Source: CAWJFJ01 sp963800065 (GTDB taxonomy: Bacteria > Actinomycetota > Acidimicrobiia > Acidimicrobiales > UBA8190). From it: 64,000 nucleotides of DNA. Made by a program: the position numbers and the translations under genes. The stretch lies in assembly GCA_963800065.1 (NCBI GenBank), contig CAWCZO010000007.1, forward strand, positions 1-64,000, in the 5' to 3' direction. Positions 43,577 through 53,046 of the stretch are shown here, in pieces. The notes under the pieces were generated by a model that was given only the letters and a program-made list of their open reading frames with translations, made no database searches and was not told where the DNA came from. Position 1 is the first letter of the stretch, and each line of letters begins with the position of its first letter.

Positions 43577-43930
43577 GTGCGGCCTTACGAGACGGTGATC
43601 ATCTTCGACACCGAGGTGGACGAAGCGGCCATCACGGCGGTCCTCGAGCGGGGGCTCGACGTGGTGCGGAACAACGGTGGAACCGTGGGAACGGTGGACC
43701 GGTGGGGGAAGCGGACGCTCGCCTACGAGCTGCGGCACAAGCGTGAGGGTTACTACGTGGTGGCAGAGTTCACGGCGGAGCCCAAGGCGGCGGCCGAGCT
43801 CGACCGGTTCCTCGTCCTGGCCGACGAGGTGTTGCGGCACAAGATCATGCGGGTGCCCGATGAGGCGGTCGGCCAGACCCGGCCCAAGACGCAGACTCGG
43901 CCACGCCCAGCGGCGCCGGTCGAGACCTGA
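43577..43930 (+). CDS. rpsF: Ribosomal protein bS6
   Basis: Small-subunit protein, 117 residues from GTG 43577 (RPYETVIIFDTEVDEAAI), preceded by GGGAGGTGAG. RWGKRTLAYELRHKREGYYVV is the family core. The C-terminal 20 residues are Pro/Thr/Arg-rich. First gene of rpsF-ssb-rplI; the S18 gene that usually follows ssb is absent. Confidence 0.97.
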   Translation: MRPYETVIIFDTEVDEAAITAVLERGLDVVRNNGGTVGTVDRWGKRTLAYELRHKREGYYVVAEFTAEPKAAAELDRFLVLADEVLRHKIMRVPDEAVGQTRPKTQTRPRPAAPVET

Positions 43931-43949
43931 AGGAGCGGAGGGACACATC

Positions 43950-44420
43950 ATGGCCAACGGAAACAACGTCGCACTGGTGGGCAACATCACCCGGGACCCC
44001 GAGCTGCGGTTCACCCCCACGGGCCAGGCCACGGCCACCTTCGGGCTCGCCGTGAACCGGCGTTGGCAGAACCGCCAGACCCAGGAGTGGGAGGAGGCCA
44101 CCTCCTTCTTCGACGTGGTGTGCTGGCGGGAGATGGCCGAGAACGCCGCCGAGAGCCTCAGCCGGGGTTCGCGGGTCCTCGTCACCGGCCGCCTGGAGCA
44201 GCGTTCGTGGGAGACGGCCGACGGTGACAAGAGGTCGAAGATCGAGATCGTGGCCGACGAGATCGGCCCCAGCCTGCGGTGGGCCACGGCCCAGGTGACG
44301 AAGAACGAGCGGCGCGGGCCCGGCGAGACCGCACCCGCCCCCCGCCAGACGGCGGCCGCCAACGCCTCGGCGCCGGGCGAGTCGTCGGCCGGCTACGGGT
44401 TCGACGAGGAACCCTTCTGA
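43950..44420 (+). CDS. ssb: Single-stranded DNA-binding protein
   Basis: A 156-residue OB-fold protein: NVALVGNITRDPELRFTPTG, FGLAVNRRW, FFDVVCWREMAENAAESL and GSRVLVTGRLEQRSW. A short Gly/Ala/Pro-rich linker leads to the acidic tip DEEPF, close to the usual protein-interaction tail DDxPF. AAGGAGCGGAGGG precedes ATG 43950. Its stop overlaps the rplI start (TGATG). Confidence 0.97.
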   Translation: MANGNNVALVGNITRDPELRFTPTGQATATFGLAVNRRWQNRQTQEWEEATSFFDVVCWREMAENAAESLSRGSRVLVTGRLEQRSWETADGDKRSKIEIVADEIGPSLRWATAQVTKNERRGPGETAPAPRQTAAANASAPGESSAGYGFDEEPF

Positions 44421-44869
44421 TGAAGGTCCTGTTGCGCGACGACATCGCCGGGGTGGGTAGTCGCGGCGACATCGTCGAGGTGGCGCGCGGCTTCGCCCGG
44501 AACTACCTGCTCCCCACGGGCCGGGCCCTGGTGGCCGGACCCCGGATCGAGAAGCAGGCCGAGGCCATGCGGCGCGGCCGCGACCTGCGGAACACCCAGG
44601 ACCGCGAGGCGGCGAAGACCGTGGCCGAGGTTCTCGGTGCCGCCACCGTCACGGTGACGGCCCGGGCCGCCGCCGAGGGCCGACTGTTCGGTTCCGTGAG
44701 TGCCGCCGACGTGGCCGACGCCATCGCCGCCCAGACGGGGGCCGAGGTCGACCGGCACCGGATCGGCCTGTCGGAGCCCATCAAGACGGTGGGGACCCAC
44801 CTCGTTCCCGTCCGGCTCCACGACGAAGTCACCGCCGAGGTGACCGTCGAGGTCGTGGCCAGCGCCTGA
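44420..44869 (+). CDS. rplI: Ribosomal protein bL9
   Basis: Large-subunit protein, 149 residues. N-domain VLLRDDIAGVGSRGDIVEVA and GFARNYLLPTGRAL, connecting helix, and C-domain GRLFGSVSAADVADAIAAQTG. ATG overlaps the ssb stop by one base. The next gene is dnaB after 250 bases that hold no gene. Confidence 0.97.
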   Translation: MKVLLRDDIAGVGSRGDIVEVARGFARNYLLPTGRALVAGPRIEKQAEAMRRGRDLRNTQDREAAKTVAEVLGAATVTVTARAAAEGRLFGSVSAADVADAIAAQTGAEVDRHRIGLSEPIKTVGTHLVPVRLHDEVTAEVTVEVVASA

Positions 44870-45119
44870 GGCGTCGGCCCCCGGTGGCGGACCCCGGGGC
44901 GAGGGGGATCGGCGCCGGGCCGGGACCGACCGTCACACCGGTCTCGTAGGGTCGGTCGGGTGCCGGTGGCGGGCGGTGTGGGCGGAATGAACAGGTTGTC
45001 CCCAGGGGCACCCGCTGTGGCCACCCGTCGTCCACAGGGTCATCCCCCGGGAATCGCCCCGATTTCCCCAGGTTGCTCCCCTCGTTCTCCGCAGGCCGGA
45101 TAGGAGAGGGTAGGGGTCC

Positions 45120-46490
45120 ATGACGCAGGCACTCGAAGAGGTACGCGTCAGCCGTCTGCAGAGCGCCGGTGGACGGGTCCCGCCGCACAATCTCGATGCC
45201 GAGGAGTCGCTGCTCGGGGCCATGCTGCTGTCGCGCGACGCCACGGCGTCGGCGATCGAGTTCTGTACCGCCGAGGACTTCTACAAGCCGGCCCACGCCC
45301 ACATCTTCGGGGCCATCACGGCGCTGTACACACGGGGGGAGCCCTCCGACCCGGTGACGGTGGCCGACGAGCTGCGCCGGTCGGGCCTGCTCGAGGCGGT
45401 GGGCGATCCCTCGGTGCTGATCTCGCTACAGGTCAACACGCCGTCGACGGCGAACGCGTCGTACTACGCCCGGATAGTCGAGGAGCACGCCCTGTTGCGG
45501 CGACTCGTCACCGTGGCTGGTGAGATCGCCGAGCTCGGCTACAGCGTCCCCGAGGACGTGACCGAGGTGGTCGACCGGGCCGAGACGATGATCTTCGAGG
45601 TGGCCCAGCGCCGGATGGTCGACACCATGTCGCCGTTGCGTGACCTGCTGGCCCAGAGCCTCGACCATCTCGAGGCCCTGGTGGAACGGGGCGAGACGAT
45701 CACCGGCGTGCCCACCGGCTACCGGGATCTCGACGCCCAGCTGGCGGGGCTCCAGGCGGGCAACCTGGTGGTGGTGGGGGCCCGGCCGGCCATGGGAAAG
45801 ACCAGTTTCGCCCTGGGAATCGTGAGCCACGCCGCCGTGCACGCCCGGGTGCCGGTGCTGCTGTTCTCGTTGGAGATGAGCCACCTGGAACTGACCCAGC
45901 GGATGCTGTGCTCGGAGGCCGGCGTGGACGCCACCCGGATGCGCAACGGACACCTCCTCGAGTCGGACTGGCCCCGGATCTCCAATGCCATCGGGCGGCT
46001 GGGAGACGCCCCGATCTTCATCGACGACAACCCGAACGTCACCGTCATGGACATCAGGGCCAAGTCCCGCCGCCTGAAGGCCCGCCAGGGTCTCGGTCTG
46101 GTGGTCGTCGACTACCTGCAGTTGATGAGCGGCCACAGCCGGAGCAGGGCGGAGAACCGCCAGGTCGAGGTGTCCGAGATCAGCCGTGGGCTCAAGGTCC
46201 TGGCCCGCGAGCTCGACATCCCCGTGGTCGCCCTGTCGCAGCTGTCGCGCAATCTGGAGATGCGTCAGGACAAGCGACCCGTGCTCGCCGATCTCCGTGA
46301 GTCGGGGTCCATCGAGCAGGACGCCGACGTGGTCCTCTTCATCTACCGCGACGAGGTCTACAACCCGGACTCACCCGAACGGGGGTCGGCCGAGATCATC
46401 ACGTCCAAGCACCGGAACGGACCGACGGGCGTCACCCATCTGGCCTTCGTGGACCGCTACACGCGTTTCGACGAGCAGGCCCGGGTCTGA
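45120..46490 (+). CDS. dnaB: Replicative DNA helicase DnaB
   Basis: Hexameric fork helicase, 456 residues, no intein (unlike many mycobacteria). N-terminal RVPPHNLDAEESLLGAMLLS; RecA-like domain with Walker A GARPAMGKTSFALGI, LLFSLEMSHLELTQRML, Walker B VVVDYLQLMSG, and DLRESGSIEQDADVVLFIYR. GGAGAGGGTAGGGGTCC precedes the ATG. DciA, encoded at 13.5 kb, is its likely loader partner. Confidence 0.98.
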   Translation: MTQALEEVRVSRLQSAGGRVPPHNLDAEESLLGAMLLSRDATASAIEFCTAEDFYKPAHAHIFGAITALYTRGEPSDPVTVADELRRSGLLEAVGDPSVLISLQVNTPSTANASYYARIVEEHALLRRLVTVAGEIAELGYSVPEDVTEVVDRAETMIFEVAQRRMVDTMSPLRDLLAQSLDHLEALVERGETITGVPTGYRDLDAQLAGLQAGNLVVVGARPAMGKTSFALGIVSHAAVHARVPVLLFSLEMSHLELTQRMLCSEAGVDATRMRNGHLLESDWPRISNAIGRLGDAPIFIDDNPNVTVMDIRAKSRRLKARQGLGLVVVDYLQLMSGHSRSRAENRQVEVSEISRGLKVLARELDIPVVALSQLSRNLEMRQDKRPVLADLRESGSIEQDADVVLFIYRDEVYNPDSPERGSAEIITSKHRNGPTGVTHLAFVDRYTRFDEQARV

Positions 46491-46510
46491 GAGCCCGGCC
46501 CACCGGCGCC

Positions 46511-47287
46511 GTGACCGAGCTGCCCGACCACGTCCGGCGCAACCGACGTGAGTGGGACCGCTGGGCCACCGAGTGGGTGGAGGCGGGACGGCGCAACTGG
46601 GAGCAGGACGAGCCGTCGTGGGGCCAGTGGAGCGTCCCCGAATCACGGCTCAGGATGTTCCCCGACACGGTGGCCGGACTGGAGACGATCGAGCTGGGGT
46701 GCGGCACCGGGTACGTCTCGGGATGGCTGGCCCGGCGCGGGGCGCGCTGCGTGGGGATCGACAACTCGGCCGCCCAACTGGACAGCGCCCGGCGCCTGCA
46801 GGCCGAGTTCGGACAGCGGTTCCCGCTGATCCACGCCAGCGCCGAGGAGATCCCCCTCCCCGACGCCCGGTTCGACCTGGCCATCTCCGAATACGGGGCC
46901 AGCACCTGGTGCGACCCCTACCGGTGGATCCCCGAGGCGGCTCGGCTGCTGCGCCCGGGGGGCCTGCTCGTGTTCCTGACCAACAGCGCCCTTCTCATGT
47001 GCTGTCTTCCCGACGAGCCCGACGCCCCGGCCGTGGAACGGCTGCTGCGGCCCTACAACCGGATGTACCGGTTCGAGTGGTCCGACGACGATTCCGTCGA
47101 ATTCCATCTCGGGCACGGCGACATGCACCGGCTCCTGACCGGCAGCGGCTTCACCGTGGAGGAGCTGATCGACGTCGAGATCCCCGAGGGGTCGACGACG
47201 CGCCACCCGTGGGTCCCGTATGACTGGGCCCGCCGGTGGCCGTGCGAAGAGGTCTGGAAGGCGCGCCGGACGTCGCCGGACGCTTAG
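46511..47287 (+). CDS. Class I SAM-dependent methyltransferase
   Basis: A 258-residue enzyme: WDRWATEWVEAGRRNW at the N-terminus, motif I TIELGCGTGYVSGWLA, GIDNSAAQLDSARRLQ, and EAARLLRPGGLLVFLTNS. The family is common in actinobacteria; the substrate is unknown. GTG 46511 start. Its end overlaps the convergent EthD-like gene by four bases. Confidence 0.88.
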   Translation: MTELPDHVRRNRREWDRWATEWVEAGRRNWEQDEPSWGQWSVPESRLRMFPDTVAGLETIELGCGTGYVSGWLARRGARCVGIDNSAAQLDSARRLQAEFGQRFPLIHASAEEIPLPDARFDLAISEYGASTWCDPYRWIPEAARLLRPGGLLVFLTNSALLMCCLPDEPDAPAVERLLRPYNRMYRFEWSDDDSVEFHLGHGDMHRLLTGSGFTVEELIDVEIPEGSTTRHPWVPYDWARRWPCEEVWKARRTSPDA

Positions 47288-48012
47288 AGCGTCTTGACGA
47301 GGTACTCGCTCATGGTGGCCGAGCGCAGGCGACCCAGATCGAGGCAGGCGTTCACGCTCTCGAGCATGCGGGTGATGTGATCGGTGAGTTCGTCGGCCGA
47401 ACCGGCGTTGTAGAAGAGGAGGGGATCGGCCACGTGGCCGGCCGAGGGCCATGCCTCCTCGACGATGCCGTGGATCTCGGGGGCGTCGTCGGTGAGCGGG
47501 CGGACGACCTCGTTGCGGACGTAACGCGTCCGTGGCTGGAGCTCGGCCGAGAGCGGCGACTGGGTGCCGTGCCAGCGGTCGATCCACTCCCCGTAGGCGA
47601 GAGAGGGGGGACGGTGGATGAGGGCGACGGTGAGGACCCCCGGCGAACGGTCGCCGTCGGGCCACGAACGCGGCGGCCCGTGGGGGGTGGTGCCGTAGTC
47701 CTCGTAGAGCGACTCGACGACCAGGTATCCGGCGAAGCGGAGGCCCAGACCGGCGATGGCCTGCTCGACGCGCCGCCGGCGGTCGTAGGAGTCGAGCCAG
47801 ACCGAGACCTCGGCCCCGTGGGGTGCCTCGTCGGGCGGGGTGGGGACCGGTGAGGGTGCCGCGGCGGCCGCCGTGTCGTGGACGTTGACACCGAGGCCGC
47901 GGGCCCCGGCGGCCAGGAGCTCGGGAGCGGTTTCGTCGAGGAGGCGCTGTCGCAGGGCGTCGCCCCCGGCGGGTCCGCCCGTCCCCCAGAGCAGATAGAC
48001 GAGCTTCTCCAC
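47284..48012 (-). CDS. EthD-like dimeric alpha-beta barrel protein
   Basis: A 242-residue protein with two barrel-like halves: KLVYLLWGTGGPAGGDALRQRL in the first, and VALIHRPPSLAYGEWIDRWHG with TRYVRNEVVRPL in the second, the latter matching the EthD pattern (W-x-x-x-H). The exact substrate is unknown. Convergent with the methyltransferase gene. Confidence 0.72.
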   Translation of the reverse strand: MEKLVYLLWGTGGPAGGDALRQRLLDETAPELLAAGARGLGVNVHDTAAAAAPSPVPTPPDEAPHGAEVSVWLDSYDRRRRVEQAIAGLGLRFAGYLVVESLYEDYGTTPHGPPRSWPDGDRSPGVLTVALIHRPPSLAYGEWIDRWHGTQSPLSAELQPRTRYVRNEVVRPLTDDAPEIHGIVEEAWPSAGHVADPLLFYNAGSADELTDHITRMLESVNACLDLGRLRSATMSEYLVKTL

Positions 48013-48053
48013 GGCGGTCAGTATGACCGTTGGCTACGGCGCCTGAGCGGTGG

Positions 48054-49637
48054 TCACGGGCCGTCGCCGCCCACGCTCGGGACGGGCGGCGGCGCGACGA
48101 CCGCCGGCGGGGGCCCCGGCGGGGGCGCCGGGGCCGGGGAGATGGGCGGGCCCTGCGGTGGGGGCGCCACGCCGGTCCGGGCCAGGGGGAGGCGGACCCA
48201 GAAGGTGGCGCCCGATCCGGGGTCGGAGTCGACACCGACGGTTCCCCCGTGGGCGGCGGCGATGGCCGAGACGATGGCCAGGCCCAGCCCCACGCCGCCG
48301 GTGGTCCGGGCCCGCGACGGATCGGCGCGGTGGAAGGGCTCGAAGATGTGGCCGCGGTCGCCCGGGTCGATGCCGGGCCCGTGGTCGGTCACGCTCAGCA
48401 GGGCCGTGGTGTCGACGACGCGGACGTCGACTTCGATGGGTGTGCCGCCGGGGGTGTGGTTGATGGCGTTGGCCAGGAGGTTGTCGATGACCTGGCGGAG
48501 GCGGTTGGCGTCGCCCCCCACGACCACCGGCGCCGGGGGGGCGAAGGTGACGAGACGGTCCGGGGCCTTCACCCGGGCCGCGTCGACGGCGGCGGCGGCC
48601 ACGGCGGTGAGCTCCACCTGCTCGTGGGCCAGGGGACGTTCGCGGTCCAGGCGGGCCAGGAGGAGCAGGTCGTCGACCAGCTCACTCATGCGGTTTGCCT
48701 CGGAACGGATGTGGCGCATGGAGGTGGCCAGATCCTCGGGGCGGTCACGGGCGCCGCGGTCGAAGATCTCGGCGTAGCCGCGGATCGAGGTGAGCGGTGT
48801 GCGCAGCTCGTGGGAGGCGTCGGCCAGGAAGCGCCGGAGTCGCTCCTCCGAGGCGGCGCGCGCCGCGAAGGCCCCCTCGATCTCGGTCAGCATGGTGTTG
48901 AGGGCCACGCCCAGGCGACCGACTTCGGTGTGCGGGTCGGTGTCGGGGACGCGCTGGGATAGGTCGCCCGAGGCGATGGTCCCGGCCGTGGTGGCCATCT
49001 CGTCGAGGGGCCGCAGTCCCCGTCGGACGATCCACCACGAGAGGGCGCCCAGGCCGATCAGGACGGCACCGGAGACGAGCCCTTCCACCAGCAGGAGGTG
49101 ACCGAGCGTCTGGTTCACGTCGGTGAGGGGGACCGCCACGATGACGATGAAGTTCTCGAAGTCACCGGGGATGACGTCGGGCGTGACCGAGGCCACCGCC
49201 TGGTAGGAGCGGGCGCCGCAGCCGGTCCTGGCGACGGTGAAGACCTGCGCCTTCTGGGCTCCCGACGAGACCGGGAGGGGTGAGGGGAGGCGGGGCGACT
49301 TCAACGCCGCGTGGCCGGCGCGTTCGAAGCAGGTCCAGGCCAGCGGCCGGCCGGTGTCGGCGTCGCGCAGCTCGCCGTAGGCGCCCGTCGGGACCTGGGA
49401 GGTCAACGAGAAGAAGAGCCGGCACTGCGTCGGTCCGGTGCTCGGGACCAACGGGTTCTCCTCCCCGATGCAGTCCTGGAGGGCCCGGGCCACGGGCTCG
49501 GGGGCGGCCTGGAGCTGCTGGTCGAGGCGGGTCACCAGGAAGGACTGGAGCGAGGTGTAGGTGACGACGTCGGAGAGGACGAGGCCGACCGCCACGATGC
49601 CCACCAGGACCAGGAGCAGGCGGAGACGCAGCGTCAC
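48054..49637 (-). CDS. Sensor histidine kinase
   Basis: A 527-residue membrane kinase. Two membrane helices (LRLLLVLVGIVAVGLVLSDVV; GLVSGAVLIGLGALSWWIV) flank a roughly 140-residue external sensor domain with three to four cysteines. HAMP follows, then the H-box DASHELRTPLTSIRGYAE, N-box NLLANAINHTPGG, G1 VTDHGPGID and G2 GGVGLGLAIVSAI. The C-terminal 35 residues are Pro-rich. It starts four bases after its response regulator. Partner regulator and ABC exporter upstream suggest envelope-stress sensing. Confidence 0.95.
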   Translation of the reverse strand: MTLRLRLLLVLVGIVAVGLVLSDVVTYTSLQSFLVTRLDQQLQAAPEPVARALQDCIGEENPLVPSTGPTQCRLFFSLTSQVPTGAYGELRDADTGRPLAWTCFERAGHAALKSPRLPSPLPVSSGAQKAQVFTVARTGCGARSYQAVASVTPDVIPGDFENFIVIVAVPLTDVNQTLGHLLLVEGLVSGAVLIGLGALSWWIVRRGLRPLDEMATTAGTIASGDLSQRVPDTDPHTEVGRLGVALNTMLTEIEGAFAARAASEERLRRFLADASHELRTPLTSIRGYAEIFDRGARDRPEDLATSMRHIRSEANRMSELVDDLLLLARLDRERPLAHEQVELTAVAAAAVDAARVKAPDRLVTFAPPAPVVVGGDANRLRQVIDNLLANAINHTPGGTPIEVDVRVVDTTALLSVTDHGPGIDPGDRGHIFEPFHRADPSRARTTGGVGLGLAIVSAIAAAHGGTVGVDSDPGSGATFWVRLPLARTGVAPPPQGPPISPAPAPPPGPPPAVVAPPPVPSVGGDGP

Positions 49638-49640
49638 CGG

Positions 49641-50336
49641 CTACTCCGGCGGTGGGCGCAGGGTGTAGCCGACCCCCCGGACGGTGTGGATGAGGGGGGG
49701 GCCGAGGGAGTCGATCTTGCGCCTCAGGTAGGAGATGTAGATCTCGACCACGTTGGCGTTGCCGTCGAAGTCGTAGTTCCAGACGCGGTCGAGGATCTGG
49801 GACTTGGAGACGACCCGACCGGCGTTCAGGAGGAGGTAGTGGAGGAGCTTGAACTCGGTGGGGGTGAGGTCGATCGACGTCGTCCCCCGGAAGACCTCGT
49901 GACTCTCCTCCTCGAGCCGGAGGTCGGCCAGCTCGAGGCGGCCGGTGTCGCCGTCACCGTGGACCCGGCGCAGGATGGCGCGGACGCGGACGATCAGCTC
50001 CTCGACGGAGAAGGGCTTCGTCATGTAGTCGTCGCCCCCCAGGGTGAAGCCCCGGAGCTTGTCGTCCAGGGTGTCGCGCGCCGTGAGGAAGAGGACGGGG
50101 ACCCGGGTGCCGGCCATGTCCCGTCCCATCCGTTCGAGGACCTCGAAGCCGTTCAGGTCCGGGAGCATGACGTCGAGGACGATGAGTTGCGGGTGGAACG
50201 TCCCCACGGCCTCGAGGGCCTGGCGACCGAGGTGGGCGACACGGACGTCCATGCCCTCGTAGCGCAGGGCCATGGAGAGCAGGTCGGTGATGGAGTGCTC
50301 GTCGTCGACGACGAGGATGCGCGTTGGCGTGGACAC
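49641..50336 (-). CDS. OmpR-family response regulator
   Basis: A 231-residue DNA-binding regulator. Receiver: ILVVDDEHSITDLL, phosphorylated Asp in LIVLDVMLPDLNGFEVL, Lys in YMTKPFSVEEL. Winged helix: LTPTEFKLLHYLLLNAGRV and VVEIYISYLRRKID with RGVGYTLRPP. It lies between the ABC ATPase (88 bases upstream) and its kinase. A direct repeat of CTGTGAA-like sites 11 bases apart lies in its own promoter region. Confidence 0.96.
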   Translation of the reverse strand: MSTPTRILVVDDEHSITDLLSMALRYEGMDVRVAHLGRQALEAVGTFHPQLIVLDVMLPDLNGFEVLERMGRDMAGTRVPVLFLTARDTLDDKLRGFTLGGDDYMTKPFSVEELIVRVRAILRRVHGDGDTGRLELADLRLEEESHEVFRGTTSIDLTPTEFKLLHYLLLNAGRVVSKSQILDRVWNYDFDGNANVVEIYISYLRRKIDSLGPPLIHTVRGVGYTLRPPPE

Positions 50337-50375
50337 GGGGTTGGGCCTCCTTGCGGATGATCCTGAAGGAGGTCC

Positions 50376-50393
50376 TTGTGAGTTTCCTGTGAA
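50376..50393. promoter_or_regulatory. Candidate response-regulator binding site
   Basis: TTGTGAG (50376-50382) and CTGTGAA (50387-50393) form a direct repeat with 11-base spacing, the usual geometry for OmpR-family regulators, 40-50 bases upstream of the regulator gene. TTCACAG, the inverse, lies at 50424-50430. Confidence 0.5.
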
Positions 50394-50424
50394 CGGCGGG
50401 GCGTTCGCAGGATTCTCAGTTACT

Positions 50425-51174
50425 TCACAGGTGGCCGTCTCCGGTCGGCCGGGCGCTGTCCTCGACGATGACGCCGTCCCGGAGCTTGAGACGGCGGGTG
50501 GCGTGCTGGGCCACCTCGGGGTCGTGGGTGGCGATGATGACGGTCACCCCGTCCCGCTGGAGCTCGGTCAGGATGCCCATGACCTCTCCGGCGCTCTCGG
50601 AGTCGAGGTTCCCCGTGGGCTCGTCGGCCACGATCACCTCGGGGTGGTTGGCCAGCGCCCGGGCGATGGCCACGCGCTGCTGCTCGCCACCCGACAACCG
50701 GGAGGGGAGGTGCTCGAGGCGATGCCCGAGGCCCACCCGGGTGAGCAGTTCCCCGGCCCGCTCGTCTCGTGCCGCCTTGGAGGGGTGGTGGGGAGCCATG
50801 GCCAGGGCCACGTTCTCCGAGGCGGACAGGGTGGGAATGAGGTTGAACTGTTGGAAGACGAAGCCGATGCGCTTGCTCCGGATCCCCGTCAGGACGGCGT
50901 CGCCGGCCGAGCCGAGCTCCTGGCCGTCGATCTGGACTGTGCCGGCGCTGGGCGTGTCGAGAGCCCCGAGGAGCTGGAGGAGTGTGCTCTTGCCCGAACC
51001 ACTGGGCCCCTCGATGCAGATGAAGCCGCCGGCGGCGATGTCGAGGTCAATCCCACGGAGGGCGATCACCTCGGCCTCGCCCTTCATGTAGCGCCTCTCC
51101 ACCCGCTGGAGGCGGTAGAGGGGCGGGCCCTCGACCGAGACGGGGGTCACGGTGTCACCGGTGTCCACGCTCAT
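50425..51174 (-). CDS. ABC transporter ATP-binding protein (LolD/MacB type)
   Basis: A 249-residue ATPase: Walker A IEGPSGSGKSTLLQLLG, Q-loop FVFQQFNLIPTLSA, signature RLSGGEQQRVAIARALA, Walker B VIVADEPTGNLDSES, H-loop IIATHDPEVAQ. The subfamily serves FtsX/MacB-type exporters. It overlaps the permease gene by four bases, so both are made together. Confidence 0.96.
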   Translation of the reverse strand: MSVDTGDTVTPVSVEGPPLYRLQRVERRYMKGEAEVIALRGIDLDIAAGGFICIEGPSGSGKSTLLQLLGALDTPSAGTVQIDGQELGSAGDAVLTGIRSKRIGFVFQQFNLIPTLSASENVALAMAPHHPSKAARDERAGELLTRVGLGHRLEHLPSRLSGGEQQRVAIARALANHPEVIVADEPTGNLDSESAGEVMGILTELQRDGVTVIIATHDPEVAQHATRRLKLRDGVIVEDSARPTGDGHL

Positions 51175-52955
51175 CCGAGGTCACGCAGCGCCGATGTGGG
51201 CGAGAGCCGGGCCGCCCGCCAGGCGCCGGCCAGGCCGGCGAGGAGGGCGCCGAGGATGGCGATGACGGCGGCCACCACCGCGGTCAGGACCGAGATCGAG
51301 GTGTGGAGCTGGATGTACTTGGTGTTGGCGGCGGCCGCGGCGGCGGCGTGGACGAGCCCGCTGGCCGAGGAGGCACCGACCACGGCCCCCGCCACCGAGT
51401 ACGAGAGGGTCGGGCCGAAGGCGTTCACCCCGGCACAGACGAGGAGACCCACGCAGACGCCGATGGCGGCCCCGACCACCCCGATGCCGAGCATCTCGGC
51501 CAGGATCTGGCTGACCACCCGCCCCCTCGACCAGCCGATGGCCCGGAGGGTGCCGATCTCGCGGACTCTCTTGGCGATGCTCGAGAGGGTCAGGAGGGCG
51601 GCGATGAGGAGGGCGGCGATGAGGATGATGATCCCGAGGGCGACGCCGAGGTCCGAGGCCAGCTTCTTGGCGTTGGAGAGGCTGCCGTTGACCTGGCCGG
51701 CCAGCTGCTTGGAGGTGAGGATGGTGGCCCCGGGCAGCTCCTTCTTGATGGCGGCCGCCACCGAGTTCACGTCGGTCGACTTGGCCACCTTGACCAGGAC
51801 CTCGTTGATCCGGCCCGGCTGGGAGGACGCCGTCTGCATCGTCTTGAGGTCGAAGTAGATGTCCGAGACGTCACCGGTGAGGGTGGGGTTCACCAATCCC
51901 ACGACCTTGTAACCCGTCTTGTTGATCGTCCAGGTCTGGCCCACCTTGATGTCGTTGGTGCTGGCGTAGGCCGTCGAGACCAGGATCTCCTGGGCCGGGG
52001 TGGAGGTGAACCAGGTGCCCTTCACGAGCTGGGCCTTGGTGATGAGTCCCGAGCTCGAGTTGGAGGGATCGACCCCGGCTACCGTGTAGCCGGAGGTCTT
52101 GGTGTTGGTGGTCGGCGGGTTGAGGACCCGGGTGATGGTCTGCTGGGGCACGACGACCTGGGCCTCGTACTGCTGGTAGCTGGCCGGGAGGCACTTGGTG
52201 AAGGCGGCGCCGAAGGCCCCCGTCGAGGTCCTGAAGCCGCCCCCGCCCCCGCCGCCGGGGGCGCTTCCGGTCTGCGCCGGTGCCGGCGTGAACGACCCGC
52301 TGGCTTGGAGACAGGCCCGGACCGCGGCCTGCTGGGCGGCGGTGAGAGGCGGTGGCCGCACGGCCTGGGTGATGGTCTGACCGCCGGTCGTGATGGTGTC
52401 GGTGATGGTGGGCACCGTGCCCGTCTCGTGGAGGGCCTGCAAGGACAGGGCGGGCACCGCGGCGGTGACGTTCTTCAGCTTGGCCACGTCGGCCACGGCC
52501 TGTTGGGGAAACGTGATGAGGGTCCCGTTCACGAAGAAGTCGTTGCTGTACTGCGTTCCGGCGGGACCGAGCTTGGAGAGATCGGTCAGGATCGACGAGT
52601 TGTTGCTGGCCAGCGCCGTGCGGTCGGCGGTGTTGGCGCTCGTGTTGGCGCCACCGGCGAAGAACCCGCCGCCGGGGCCACCGCCTCTCCCGCCGAAGCC
52701 GCCGCCGGGGGTGGTGGTCGTGGTGGTGGTGGCCGTCGCCGACGTGTCGGCCGCTCCCACGGTGCGTTCGACCACGATGTCGGTGCCCACCGAGGAGAGG
52801 GGGGACAGAACCTGGCCCTGGGCGTTGGAGAGTCCGTTCGAGACGCCGACGATGCCCATGACGAGGCCGACGCCGGCGGCCAGGCCGAGGGCGGTGACCA
52901 GGGTGCGGCTCCAGCGGCGGCGGAGCTCGTGCCAGACGTAGCCCAGCGAGACCAT
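51171..52955 (-). CDS. FtsX/MacB-family ABC transporter permease
   Basis: A 594-residue permease from ATG 52955 behind GGAAGGAGGAAG. One membrane helix near the N-terminus (TLVTALGLAAGVGLVMGIVGV), an extracellular MacB_PCD-like domain of about 370 residues with a Thr/Gly-rich insert, then three helices in the C-terminal FtsX domain (VALGIIILIAALLIAALLTL, EIGTLRAIGWSRGRVV, VVAAVIAILGALLAGL). Cargo unknown; such pairs export lipoproteins or peptides. First gene of the operon permease-ATPase-regulator-kinase. Confidence 0.94.
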   Translation of the reverse strand: MVSLGYVWHELRRRWSRTLVTALGLAAGVGLVMGIVGVSNGLSNAQGQVLSPLSSVGTDIVVERTVGAADTSATATTTTTTTPGGGFGGRGGGPGGGFFAGGANTSANTADRTALASNNSSILTDLSKLGPAGTQYSNDFFVNGTLITFPQQAVADVAKLKNVTAAVPALSLQALHETGTVPTITDTITTGGQTITQAVRPPPLTAAQQAAVRACLQASGSFTPAPAQTGSAPGGGGGGGFRTSTGAFGAAFTKCLPASYQQYEAQVVVPQQTITRVLNPPTTNTKTSGYTVAGVDPSNSSSGLITKAQLVKGTWFTSTPAQEILVSTAYASTNDIKVGQTWTINKTGYKVVGLVNPTLTGDVSDIYFDLKTMQTASSQPGRINEVLVKVAKSTDVNSVAAAIKKELPGATILTSKQLAGQVNGSLSNAKKLASDLGVALGIIILIAALLIAALLTLSSIAKRVREIGTLRAIGWSRGRVVSQILAEMLGIGVVGAAIGVCVGLLVCAGVNAFGPTLSYSVAGAVVGASSASGLVHAAAAAAANTKYIQLHTSISVLTAVVAAVIAILGALLAGLAGAWRAARLSPTSALRDLG

Positions 52956-53046
52956 GTGCGCACTTCCTCCTTCCCCACCGGCGTCACCGACTCGACCGGT
53001 GACACGTCCCGACCCCAGATGATGGACACCTGTTGCTGTCAAAAGA

